Shown: positions 16,749-24,840 of the stretch, piece after piece
Layout of the letters: the number at the start of each line of letters is the position of its first letter
Position numbering within the stretch: the first letter of the stretch is position 1
Source: Nitrospinaceae bacterium
GTDB lineage: Bacteria; UBA8248
Length of the DNA stretch: 42,930 nucleotides
Direction of reading: 5' to 3'
Assembly (NCBI GenBank): GCA_018669005.1
Contig: JABJAL010000103.1
Span: 1 to 42,930 of the forward strand
Notes under the pieces: generated by a model
Databases searched by the model: none
Told to the model about the DNA's origin: nothing
Seen by the model: only the letters and a program-made list of their open reading frames with translations
Translations under genes and position numbers: made by a program

Positions 16749-17516
16749 TTAGCCACAGGCTATAAGGCCTTCGCGGACCTTTGGCATTGTGGTCGGTATG
16801 TCGAGTATCGGGAGGCCGTGGGTTGGTGCGATAACATCTACTTCGAGTTCAGCGAGTAATTCCTCAAGCTTATCTGCATAGATATTCATGTCGGTGAACG
16901 TAGTCCAGAACAATGCGCGTTCGGCGAAAACAGCCAAGACATCGACTAGATCAAGAGATTTCGCCTCCTCGGCAACCATTCCGCAATGGTTATCCCAGTG
17001 GTAGTGGCTATAGGCAAAGCCGTCACCTGGAAAAAGAACGCGTCCGCCGGTATCAAATCCCCAAAGCGAAGAGCGTAGGTCTCGAATGATTGGTTCAACG
17101 GCTACAAATTGCCTGTCTCCCAAGTCGATGGTGTCGCCGACTTCCATTTCCTTTAATCGGTGTTCGTGTTGGGGGAAGGCGAGATGATAGTCGCTGACAT
17201 CGCCATGGACAGTCAGGTCGGGATAGAGTTCAAGTACTCGGCCGAGACCACCGGAATGCGGAGTTTCCTGGTGGGTGATGAATAAATGTTTTATGGGAGC
17301 TTTATCTTCACCAAGGATGGTTTTCAGTTGAACTTCGATTTCGGGAAAATCTTTTGGGTGTCCCGTCTCGATGAGTAGCGAGGCTTCAGAGCCAATAATG
17401 AGGAATGCCGCATTGTAGGAGTGGTAGGTTTTGCCTTTGTGGTGTTGAACGAGGCAATCTCCGAGCCACCATACGCCGGGCGAAATTTCTCGGGGTAGAG
17501 GATTGTTTTCGTTCAT
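16749..17516 (-). CDS. MBL-fold protein, flavodiiron/ODP-like (metal site partly kept)
   Basis: The 255-residue protein has the metallo-beta-lactamase fold as found in flavodiiron proteins (NAAFLIIGSEASLLIETG) but no flavodoxin domain. Ligand positions read His, Glu and His in THQETPHSGG (the usual Asp of HxExD is Pro), an Asp-containing segment IIRDLRSSLWGFD where a His is usual, Asp in FPGDGF, and His in APTHGLP. A metal site therefore seems retained but rearranged. Possible roles are O2 or oxidant sensing, or hydrolase/oxidoreductase chemistry; the sequence does not decide. Its GGAGAG site lies within the end of the upstream MBL gene and the two are separated by 3 bases, so translation is coupled. 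Confidence 0.8.
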   Translation of the reverse strand: MNENNPLPREISPGVWWLGDCLVQHHKGKTYHSYNAAFLIIGSEASLLIETGHPKDFPEIEVQLKTILGEDKAPIKHLFITHQETPHSGGLGRVLELYPDLTVHGDVSDYHLAFPQHEHRLKEMEVGDTIDLGDRQFVAVEPIIRDLRSSLWGFDTGGRVLFPGDGFAYSHYHWDNHCGMVAEEAKSLDLVDVLAVFAERALFWTTFTDMNIYADKLEELLAELEVDVIAPTHGLPILDIPTTMPKVREGLIACG

Positions 17517-17519
17517 GAT

Positions 17520-18392
17520 TTATCTCTCCATGCCTCTTGGTATGTATTGTGGCTCGACGACGCTTTTGTCTAGGCGGCACAGTACGTCGTCGAGTATCGA
17601 AAAATGACGTTCGACAAGAGCGCGACCCCTCAGAATGCTTCCGTAGCCGGGGGCGATGGTTTCGATGTCGAACCTATTAAAAATGTCGGTTATGCCTTTT
17701 CGAAGGGAGCTGGTGTCAATTCCTTCCAGCCACCAGTAGCGCGTATTGAGCAGGTATGATCGTACGAAGGGGGAGGTCGTAGCCGCTTCATCCTCGATTA
17801 ACCAAGGACCCTCCGGATTGTCTTGTGCGACATGGCTGAACATGTCCGATGAAAACAGCGTTTTGGAGGATTCGTCGTAAATCCATCTGGTTGTTATCAA
17901 TCGTATTGGTGCATTCATAATGTTGATGGGGCGATTACCGTTTTTGCCGACCTGGTAAGATTTTGAAGGGTCGAATAAATTCGTGGGCAAGTCCGGGACG
18001 TCCATTTTCTTGCCATCGGCGTCCAGTGTTTCAAACTCCAGCCAGGTTACGACATCAGGCACGGAGGAGAAGCATTCCACCACGTTGAAGTGCTTGGCTA
18101 TCGCCATGGCATTTCCGACGGACATGAATTCATTCATCCGTAGCGGAAAAATCGACAGTGGTTTGCTGGTATCAATAATTGAGCTGATTTGCTCGATTAT
18201 TGATTTTTCGTGTGCCGCATATCCAGTGTCGAGAAGAAGCGCGCCATCATCTTCGCATAGAAGATAGCAGTTCGACGCAGAGTGTCCTCTTGTGCTCATT
18301 GGATAGGCGCTCACACGCCCGTCGAGCGGAAAGGTGTTGTGCAGGGCGTAGACTTTATTCGAAGCGAGTTCAGTGATGGAACTGTATGACAT
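17520..18392 (-). CDS. MBL-fold protein with degenerate metal ligands
   Basis: This 290-residue protein shares the flavodiiron-type MBL layout of its neighbour (SNCYLLCEDDGALLLDTGY at the N-terminal beta-sandwich). The ligand positions are mostly lost: the HxExDH loop reads RMNEFMSVGN (Met, Glu, Met, Ser), the middle His is replaced in IRLITTRWIYD, and the final His is Tyr in APGYGS. Only a Glu and the Asp of FSSDMF remain. It therefore looks like a pseudoenzyme, perhaps a partner or scaffold of the adjacent MBL protein. AGGAA lies 6 bases before ATG 18392. It heads the leftward group and diverges from the acyl-CoA dehydrogenase cluster. Confidence 0.75.
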   Translation of the reverse strand: MSYSSITELASNKVYALHNTFPLDGRVSAYPMSTRGHSASNCYLLCEDDGALLLDTGYAAHEKSIIEQISSIIDTSKPLSIFPLRMNEFMSVGNAMAIAKHFNVVECFSSVPDVVTWLEFETLDADGKKMDVPDLPTNLFDPSKSYQVGKNGNRPINIMNAPIRLITTRWIYDESSKTLFSSDMFSHVAQDNPEGPWLIEDEAATTSPFVRSYLLNTRYWWLEGIDTSSLRKGITDIFNRFDIETIAPGYGSILRGRALVERHFSILDDVLCRLDKSVVEPQYIPRGMER

Positions 18393-18580
18393 AACAAGTT
18401 CCTAAGCCTATTCCTAGGCGGGTTAAGAGAAATTACTTTCGGGATGTAAATGATTGTAATTCGTCTATCGAAAGCTCTTTGGCCGTATTAAACGCGATTT
18501 AGGAAGATTTTGCATCTCCTGAAGTCGTAAATACGAGAGTCTTGTATTAATTTGAAGAGTGCTACCTCTGGGAGTACAAT

Positions 18581-18637
18581 ATGCCCATTCTTATTTTAAT
18601 TTTTGTGGTCGCTAGAAGCGTATTTTCCTCTCGTTAA
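18581..18637 (+). CDS. Possible 18-residue leader peptide
   Basis: An ATG at 18581 with GGGAG 6 bases upstream opens an 18-codon hydrophobic peptide (MPILILIFVVARSVFSSR) that stops with TAA at 18635-18637. The stop overlaps the AAGGA ribosome-binding site of the acyl-CoA dehydrogenase starting at 18648, so its translation could affect that gene. There is no amino-acid run suggesting attenuation and no hairpin pair was recognised. Support is limited to the site and spacing. Confidence 0.3.
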   Translation: MPILILIFVVARSVFSSR

Positions 18638-18647
18638 GGAATGAATC

Positions 18648-19856
18648 ATGGTCGACATGAGATTGACGGATGAGCAACTCGAACTTCAGGCTCTTGTCAG
18701 GGACTATTCCGAAAGGGTTCTGAGACCCATCGCGGTCGATTGCGACCGTAAATCGCAGAGCGATCCGGCGGGATGTTTCCCGATGGAGGCTCTTAAGGAA
18801 GCCTCGCGTCTCGGGCTTCGGACTCTCGGGCTTCCCAAGGAGTTGGGTGGACGCGACATCGACACTTTGACTCATTGCATCCTGCTTGAGGAGATGATGG
18901 CGGTCGAACCGGGATTTGCGGCCACTTTCCATCAGGTCTGGCGATTGGCGCAGCACATCGGTCGGCAGGCGACTGAGGAGCAAACGAAGAAATTTCTCAT
19001 CCCGTTTGCCGAGGACGACACCTGTCTGCTTTCAATTGCCCAGACTGAGCCCGGCTCGGGTACGGACAACACGTTTCCCTACAGGGGCGTTGATGGCGGA
19101 ATCAAACTTTCAGCCGTCAAGGATGGCAACGATTGGGTTCTTAACGGTACAAAGCACTTTGTCGCAGATGCCTCCCTCGCAAAAATTTTCATCGTCTTAG
19201 GCAGGACCGACCCGAATCTCCCGGGGCCCGATGGCTCAACGCAGTTTCTCATGTGGCGTGATACACCGGGATTCACAGTAGGGCGCACGCACGACAAGTT
19301 AGGTGCGGCGTTGCTCATGAACGCCGAACTCATCCTGGAAAATGTCAGAGTCCCTCAATCCGACATTCTGATGGGTCTTAATGAGGGGTTCTCTGATAAG
19401 GCCAGGCATTATGGAAGAGGGGCCCCGATGGTTGCCACCTTCGGGCTGGGCACTGCCCGAGGGGCGTATGAGGCGGCCTTGGCCTATGCGCGCGATACAG
19501 TCCGGCGAGGCAAGCCCCTCATTCAAGACGATGCTATTGCCATGCGTCTTGCCGACATGTTGACACTAATCGAGGCGACGCGGAGCGCCATCTGGCGGGC
19601 GGCTTGGGGTTCGGACAACCGGGAACATTTCGTTCAAAGGGACGCGGCCGTGTCGAGCTATTTTAGTACTGTCTGCGCGAGATCGGTTTGTGAGAGCGCC
19701 ATGCATATTTTCGGAAAAAATGGTTACTTACGAGATTTCCCGGCGGAAAAATACATGCGCGATGCTTTGATGACCAACCACATTAACAATACGGTGGATG
19801 TGCGATTGCTCAAAATCGGTAGATCTCTCACAGGGGAATCTGTTTCTCCTCTTTAA
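18648..19856 (+). CDS. Acyl-CoA dehydrogenase family protein 1 (no catalytic Glu)
   Basis: A 402-residue acyl-CoA dehydrogenase fold: N-terminal helical domain (LTDEQLELQALVRDYSERV), FAD-contacting motif AQTEPGSGTDN, beta-domain, and C-terminal helices ending FPAEKYMRDALM. In medium-chain enzymes the catalytic base lies in YEGT shortly after this Arg-Asp; here that segment is HINNT, so the Glu position is Asn380. No Glu is obvious at the alternative isovaleryl-type position in helix G either. It may use another base, oxidise an unusual acyl-CoA, or be an inactive partner. The start ATG 18648 has AAGGA 7 bases upstream. It begins a rightward set of five genes and is 46 bases before a paralogue of similar sequence. 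Confidence 0.87.
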   Translation: MVDMRLTDEQLELQALVRDYSERVLRPIAVDCDRKSQSDPAGCFPMEALKEASRLGLRTLGLPKELGGRDIDTLTHCILLEEMMAVEPGFAATFHQVWRLAQHIGRQATEEQTKKFLIPFAEDDTCLLSIAQTEPGSGTDNTFPYRGVDGGIKLSAVKDGNDWVLNGTKHFVADASLAKIFIVLGRTDPNLPGPDGSTQFLMWRDTPGFTVGRTHDKLGAALLMNAELILENVRVPQSDILMGLNEGFSDKARHYGRGAPMVATFGLGTARGAYEAALAYARDTVRRGKPLIQDDAIAMRLADMLTLIEATRSAIWRAAWGSDNREHFVQRDAAVSSYFSTVCARSVCESAMHIFGKNGYLRDFPAEKYMRDALMTNHINNTVDVRLLKIGRSLTGESVSPL

Positions 19857-19902
19857 AAAATACTGGAAGTTTTTTCCTTTTTAATATCGTGGGGTTTTCA
19901 TC

Positions 19903-21075
19903 ATGGTGGATTTCATTCTTTCCGAAGAGCAGGCAGCGCTAAAGGAATTGTGCCGAAATTTCGCAGAGCGCCAGCTTCAACCCATTGCAGATGAACTCGA
20001 CAGAAAAGCATCGGACGATCCGGCGTCTCCCTTTCCCTGGGAGGCGTTAAAGGAGTTCTCCACCCTCGGGCTGAAAAATCTGCCTCTGCCTGAAAAATGG
20101 GGCGGAGCGGATATGGATGTGTTGACCCATTGCGTTCTGCTCGAAGAGTTGATGACGGTTGAAGCCGGTTTTGCCGCCGCTGTTCATCAGTCCTGGAAAT
20201 TGGCAGGGCTGCTTGCCGAGTGTGGAACGGACGACCAGATATCCAGGCATATAGGTGCCTTCTCCGAGAATAGTGAATATTTGATGGGAGACGGGACCCT
20301 TGGTCTAATCGGCTCATCCGAGGATCTTGAATTGAGGGCACGGCCCGAAGGAGGCGGTTGGGCACTGGAGGGCAGGAAGCGTTTTGTGGGTTGTGGCCCG
20401 ATAGCCAAGCTTTTGTTCATGGATGCTGCTACGGGCAGCGGGGTGCAGGGTTCGAGCGATGTAGCCACCCTGCTTGTTGCACAAGATAGCCCAGGTATTA
20501 GGCAGGAAGAGGTTCACGACAAGATGGGCGCAAGGACTTTCCTCGAGTCGGAACTAGCCTTTGATAGGTGTCAAGTTTCGGCAGATGACATGCTCTCGGA
20601 CGGTAGTGGCAACGGATCTGGCGCCAAGAGCCGCTATTTTGGAAAGATTGCCCCTACGCTGGGCGCTTTTGGTGTGGGAATAGCTCGCGCCTCTTTGGAA
20701 ACCTCCATCGCTCACTGTCTTGAGAGGGTACAGGGCGGCAAACCGATTTTCGAGCACGATGTCGTGTCGTTTAGGTTGGCCGAGATGAAGGTTGATGTAG
20801 ACGTGGCAAGGGATCTCGTTTGGCGGGCGGCCTGGCATTCTGACAATCCGGGCGAGGGCGCACCGGGAATAGGCATGTCTGCTCTTCTTTTTGCCTCGGA
20901 AATGGCCCCTCGTGTCTGTGACATGGGAATTCAACTCTTTGGTGGCTATGGCTTTATGCGCGACTACCCGGTGCAGAAATATTGGCGGGACTCTCTAATG
21001 TGTCTTTACCATGGAGACACGCACGACATGGCCCGCTTGAAACTCGGAAGACTCATGGAATCTGAAGCTATTTAG
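19903..21075 (+). CDS. Acyl-CoA dehydrogenase family protein 2 (divergent)
   Basis: A 390-residue paralogue of the preceding protein (shared pattern CVLLEELMTVEAGFAA versus CILLEEMMAVEPGFAA). The flavin-contacting TEPxxGSD motif is missing; the equivalent stretch reads GLIGSSEDLELR. The catalytic Glu position is Gly371 (WRDSLMCLYHGDT). The rest of the fold, including GGYGFMRDYPVQKYWRD, is preserved. Known alpha2beta2 acyl-CoA dehydrogenases in actinobacteria are built from adjacent paralogues in which each subunit keeps only part of the active site. A similar division of labour with protein 1 is plausible here but unproven. It overlaps no neighbour; the MDR gene follows after 16 bases. Confidence 0.85.
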   Translation: MVDFILSEEQAALKELCRNFAERQLQPIADELDRKASDDPASPFPWEALKEFSTLGLKNLPLPEKWGGADMDVLTHCVLLEELMTVEAGFAAAVHQSWKLAGLLAECGTDDQISRHIGAFSENSEYLMGDGTLGLIGSSEDLELRARPEGGGWALEGRKRFVGCGPIAKLLFMDAATGSGVQGSSDVATLLVAQDSPGIRQEEVHDKMGARTFLESELAFDRCQVSADDMLSDGSGNGSGAKSRYFGKIAPTLGAFGVGIARASLETSIAHCLERVQGGKPIFEHDVVSFRLAEMKVDVDVARDLVWRAAWHSDNPGEGAPGIGMSALLFASEMAPRVCDMGIQLFGGYGFMRDYPVQKYWRDSLMCLYHGDTHDMARLKLGRLMESEAI

Positions 21076-21091
21076 CTAAGGAGAGACTCGC

Positions 21092-22126
21092 GTGCGCGCA
21101 ATGGTGCTTCATGAATTCTCAAGCCCTCTCCAATTAGGAGAGGTTCCAGATCCTAAGCCGGGGCTGGACGAAGTTGTGGTGAAGGTGCGGGCCTGCGCAC
21201 CGGACATGCTCGATGTAAAAACACGAGCCGGGCAATCGAATATTACGCTTCCTCGCATAATCGGGCATGAGATAGCCGGCGAAATTGCCGAAGTCGGTGC
21301 ATCGGTGAAAAATATCCGTCTTGGTGAGCGGGTAGTTGTTTATGATTATTTAAACTGCGGCGCCTGTGAGTTTTGCTGGAAAGGAAGAGAGACACTTTGC
21401 CGGAACAACAAGGGTATCGTCGGGCTGGCAATCGACGGAGGATTTGCCGACTACATAAAGGTTCCCGGCAGAAATGTGCTGCCGATTCCTACGGATGTCT
21501 CAGACGAGGCGGCGACTACGCTCGTTAGTCCTGTTTCTACTTCCCTTCATGCGCTAAGAGAGCGGGCCCGGGTCTCCCCGGGAGACTATTTGCTGATTGT
21601 GGGTGCTGCGGGTGGCGTAGGTATCCATATGGTGCAAATGGCCCAGCTATTTGGCGCCAGGGTTATTGCGGCAGATGTATCGGACGAAAAAAACGATAAG
21701 ACAAAAAAATACGGGGCTGAAGCTGTCATCAACACCATGGAAAATCCTTTTGGTGCATCTTTTGACGAAGCGGTATTGGAAGCCACTGGCGGGACAGGCG
21801 TGCAGTCGGCAATCGATTTGTATGGTTCGTCGGATTCTCTTGCAGCCTGTTATCGTTGTCTTGATACGGCGGGAACGCTTGTGCGAATTGGCTCCCGGAT
21901 TGGCGATCGGCTCGAAATTGATCCAGAGGCGCTTACTATGAAAGAAGTTGTTCTCACCGGCTGCCGCTATAACACCAAGGAGGAATTCAATAAATCTTTG
22001 GAGTTAGTGAGGGCGGGAAAGATAGAGCCGGTGGTTTCATTTTCGTTTCCTTTGTCCGAGGTTAACGACGTTCTTGATAAAATTGAGAGGAACGAAGTGT
22101 TTGGAAGAGGTGTTGCAATTTTGTAG
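21092..22126 (+). CDS. Zinc-dependent medium-chain alcohol dehydrogenase
   Basis: A 344-residue MDR protein. The catalytic zinc motif GHEIAGEIAEVG is present together with an upstream Cys (VRACAPDML). The structural zinc lobe is intact as NCGACEFCWKGRETLC. The Rossmann motif is VGAAGGVGIHMVQMA and the cofactor-selecting acid follows in AADVSDEK. It would oxidise an alcohol or reduce a ketone or enal with NAD(H). GTG 21092 is the start, with AAGGAGAG 6 bases upstream. It sits between acyl-CoA dehydrogenase 2 (16 bases before) and the 3-hydroxyacyl-CoA dehydrogenase (12 bases after), so all should be co-transcribed and act on the same substrate family. Confidence 0.91.
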   Translation: MRAMVLHEFSSPLQLGEVPDPKPGLDEVVVKVRACAPDMLDVKTRAGQSNITLPRIIGHEIAGEIAEVGASVKNIRLGERVVVYDYLNCGACEFCWKGRETLCRNNKGIVGLAIDGGFADYIKVPGRNVLPIPTDVSDEAATTLVSPVSTSLHALRERARVSPGDYLLIVGAAGGVGIHMVQMAQLFGARVIAADVSDEKNDKTKKYGAEAVINTMENPFGASFDEAVLEATGGTGVQSAIDLYGSSDSLAACYRCLDTAGTLVRIGSRIGDRLEIDPEALTMKEVVLTGCRYNTKEEFNKSLELVRAGKIEPVVSFSFPLSEVNDVLDKIERNEVFGRGVAIL

Positions 22127-22138
22127 AGGGATTTCAAG

Positions 22139-23074
22139 ATGAGTGTTATTAGAAATATTTCTGTAATCGGTGGTGGGTATGTAGGGCAAGGCCTGGCAAT
22201 TCAGTTTGCCCGTGGCGGCTATCAGGTTTCTGTCTATAACAGGACAAAGGAAAGCTCATCATTGGCGATGGAGAGGGTTCAATTTTTTCTCGATCTTTTT
22301 GAGAAGAACGGGCTCTACTCTAACAAGCAAGCCGAGGATGCCCTTTCGCTTATTCAGCCCACGACTAATCTTGAAGAGGCGGCGAGGAGCGCGGATTATG
22401 TCATGGAATCTGTTTCAGAGGATCTTAGTCTGAAGCAGGATATTTTCATGAAACTAGATGCTTTGTGTCCGCCGCATGTCATTCTCGCATCGGACACCTC
22501 CGGGCTGCGTCTGTCGGAAATTGGTATCAAAGCCAACCGGAAAGATAAATTGATAGTCGTTCACCATTACACCCCGACCCCTTTGCGCCCGGTGGTGGAG
22601 ATTGTTCGGGGAGCGGAGACCTCTGAGGAGACGTTTCAGGTTACAAAAAAACTTCTGGAAGATATTGATAAAGATGTGGTTCTGGTTAAGGAGGCTCTTG
22701 GCCATATCGGAGTGAGAATTTCGACTGCCGTGAGAAGAGAGGCGATGTATATGCTGGAAAGGGGAATCGCCTCTCCAGAGGATATTGATAAGGTAGCCTA
22801 TAATTTTGGCATTCTGCCGGTATTTGCTGGAATGGATGCATCGGGTTTGGATGTTTTTATGAATATTCATTCGTATCTCCAGAAGGATTTAGATAATCGG
22901 GATACGCCTTCTCCTCTATTGAAAGAGAAAGTAGATAAGGGGGAGTTGGGTATAAAAAGTGGGCAGGGATTTTTTGATTGGGATGAAGAGTCAGTGAAAA
23001 AAGCCACAGATAAAAGAATTAAAACGCTTATTATGAGAATGAAGGAGCGTGAAATTTTTCAGGATCCGGATTGA
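22139..23074 (+). CDS. 3-hydroxyacyl-CoA dehydrogenase family protein
   Basis: A 311-residue protein with the N-terminal Rossmann domain (ISVIGGGYVGQGLAIQFA) and the C-terminal helical dimer domain (GELGIKSGQGFFDW). The catalytic dyad is visible as His142 and Glu154 in VHHYTPTPLRPVVEIV; the 12-residue spacing matches mammalian HAD His158/Glu170. It would oxidise a beta-hydroxyacyl-CoA or a beta-hydroxy acid with NAD. The usual HFFNPPP motif is HHYTPTP, a moderate divergence that suggests an unusual substrate. No enoyl-CoA hydratase domain is fused or adjacent. The gene starts 12 bases after the MDR gene, with GAGGG just upstream. Confidence 0.88.
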   Translation: MSVIRNISVIGGGYVGQGLAIQFARGGYQVSVYNRTKESSSLAMERVQFFLDLFEKNGLYSNKQAEDALSLIQPTTNLEEAARSADYVMESVSEDLSLKQDIFMKLDALCPPHVILASDTSGLRLSEIGIKANRKDKLIVVHHYTPTPLRPVVEIVRGAETSEETFQVTKKLLEDIDKDVVLVKEALGHIGVRISTAVRREAMYMLERGIASPEDIDKVAYNFGILPVFAGMDASGLDVFMNIHSYLQKDLDNRDTPSPLLKEKVDKGELGIKSGQGFFDWDEESVKKATDKRIKTLIMRMKEREIFQDPD

Positions 23075-23154
23075 TGGCGATTTGATGTGTTGATGAATAA
23101 TTTTTCTTATTCGATAGTTTATAAACTATTTCTTTCTTTGGGCTGGGTGATTTG

Positions 23155-24333
23155 ATGGATTTTACATTAACTGATACGCAGCGCGCGCTTCAGACGCTGG
23201 CGCACGATTACGCCGAAAAGGAAATTCGTCCCTTTGTCCGTGATCGGGAGCGGCTTGAGGATCCGGAGGAGCGATTTCCCTGGGATATTCTTGAAAAGGG
23301 AAGTCAGCTTGGCCTGAGAACTCTTTCTCTGTCCGAGGAACGAGGCGGGGCGGGGGCCAATATCTTAGATTTGTGTATTGTTGGCGAAGAAATCGCCTGG
23401 GGTGATCTTGGCGTGGCGGTTACGTTTGACCAGACATGGAAGATTATTCATTTTCTCGATCGCGTTTGGAACGAGGAGCAGCGCGCTAGAATACTTCCAT
23501 CATTTTTAGCGGATCATCGATTTCATCTGGCAGTGGGGATGACCGAGCCCAATGTGGGATCTGAAAATTTTACGCCTGACGAGAATCCTGCGCACGGTGT
23601 TCACACGAGGGCCGAGCGCGATGGTGAAGACTGGATTGTTAATGGGATGAAACATTTCATTAGTAATGGCGGAATTGCCAAGCTCTATACGTTGGTGACG
23701 CGGACGGATCCTTCTGTGGCGGTTTCAAAAGGGGTTACTTATTTTATGGTTGCGCCTGGACAGGAAGGATTTTCCATCGGGCGCATCCACGATAAGATGG
23801 GGCAACGTCTTTCCCAGAATGCTGAGCTTATTTTTGAGAATTGCCGTATCCCTGATTCTGATCGCGTGACAGCGGTGGGTGGTGGTGTGGGCGCCCGCTC
23901 TGGCTCTTTCGCGCGAGGTTCGGTTATTGAGTCGGCGGCGACGGCATTGGGACCTGCCCGAGCGGCTTACGAAGATGCGCTTGAACACGCGCGAAACCGT
24001 GTTCAGGGAGGAAAGCCCATTATCGAGCATCACGGGGTTGGTTTCATGCTGGCCGATTGTTTTGTTGACTATCAGGCGGCTCGTCAGACCCTTCACTATG
24101 CCGCATGGAGGTCGATGCAAGACGAGGGCTACGACCCCAAGCTGGGTTATATGGCAAAGCTCTTTGCATCGGAGGCTTGTTTTCGTATAGCGAAAAAGGC
24201 GTTGGAAGTGTGGGGCGGTATGGGCTACATGACGGAGGCGCCGATGGAGAAATATTTGCGCGATGTGACGAGTTTTCTCCATTCTGCAGGAACAAACGAG
24301 GCCCAACGCGTTCGTGCGATGCCGTATCTGTAA
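23155..24333 (+). CDS. Acyl-CoA dehydrogenase family protein 3 (no catalytic Glu)
   Basis: A 392-residue acyl-CoA dehydrogenase homologue, less similar to proteins 1 and 2 than they are to each other. It keeps the flavin-contacting motif MTEPNVGSENF and the C-terminal GGMGYMTEAPMEKYLRD. The segment equivalent to YEGT reads HSAGT, so the catalytic Glu position is Ala378. A His and several Glu residues nearby could substitute, but none can be assigned. ATG 23155 is preferred over the overlapping in-frame TTG one codon before; the upstream site (GGGTGA) is weak. It is 80 bases after the 3-hydroxyacyl-CoA dehydrogenase gene, the longest gap in this set, so it may have its own promoter. Confidence 0.87.
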   Translation: MDFTLTDTQRALQTLAHDYAEKEIRPFVRDRERLEDPEERFPWDILEKGSQLGLRTLSLSEERGGAGANILDLCIVGEEIAWGDLGVAVTFDQTWKIIHFLDRVWNEEQRARILPSFLADHRFHLAVGMTEPNVGSENFTPDENPAHGVHTRAERDGEDWIVNGMKHFISNGGIAKLYTLVTRTDPSVAVSKGVTYFMVAPGQEGFSIGRIHDKMGQRLSQNAELIFENCRIPDSDRVTAVGGGVGARSGSFARGSVIESAATALGPARAAYEDALEHARNRVQGGKPIIEHHGVGFMLADCFVDYQAARQTLHYAAWRSMQDEGYDPKLGYMAKLFASEACFRIAKKALEVWGGMGYMTEAPMEKYLRDVTSFLHSAGTNEAQRVRAMPYL

Positions 24334-24840
24334 TCTGGATGTTTTGATGTTTCGCATGGAATCGCTCATCCGGATTTTGGTTCTCCACTTGAAAATAAGC
24401 TCACCACCACCTGTAATTGGGCGCATGCTCTTCTTGTCATTGTGGTGTGCCAGCTGGATATTCTTGATATTTCAAATATACATTGAATCGTCTTTGAGGT
24501 GACTTCGATCATGCTCCTTGTTTGCCCGTAAGTGACTGTAAATAAACAATGTATGGCGTTGTTGTTCATGCTCCTTGTCTGCCTGTAAGTGACTGTAAAT
24601 AAATGAAATAGGGCGTGTTGTTTTGGATCGAGATATCCTCCCCTAGTTAAAACTCTGGGTTAAAATGAATTTGAATCCTGATTTCTTTTTTGGGCAAGGG
24701 ACCTCATGGTATAGGTGTCAAAATTCTCAAAAAAAGAATTTCAGGGCAGGAAATTATTTTGTGGGAGTTTTTTTTAAGGGGATTGTAATTTCTTTGGTGG
24801 GTTTTAAGCGCTACGCCTCTTGTTAAAGGAGAATTAGCTG
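24334..24840. other. 507-base intergenic region, AT-rich, with a tandem repeat
   Basis: No gene with family signals is readable on either strand here. The left part (24334-24500) is plain. The middle holds the two-copy repeat described separately (24510-24623). The right part is AT-rich, with a weak 6-base inverted repeat (AAATTC and GAATTT around 24730) and a run of T at about 24770. It precedes the PPOX-fold gene and presumably contains its promoter; I could not place -35 and -10 hexamers with confidence. Confidence 0.5.
24510..24623. repeat. Two-copy tandem repeat with 57-base period
   Basis: A 37-base block beginning CATGCTCCTTG and ending GTAAGTGACTGTAAATAAA occurs at 24510-24546 and again at 24567-24603 with two mismatches. 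The 20 bases after each copy are also related (ATGGCGTTGTTGTT versus AGGGCGTGTTGTTT), giving an imperfect 57-base unit in tandem. No inverted symmetry or coding continuity was seen. It may be a regulatory repeat or a locally duplicated remnant. Confidence 0.7.

Noticed and set aside
18406-18419. Small inverted repeat GCCTA-ttcc-TAGGC upstream of the MBL pair
   Set aside because: Only 5 base pairs with a 4-base spacer overlapping the ribosome-binding site; too short to call an operator.
24720-24745. Possible hairpin AAATTC ... GAATTT followed later by T-runs
   Set aside because: The stem is short and AT-only and the T-run is not adjacent, so it is not a convincing terminator.
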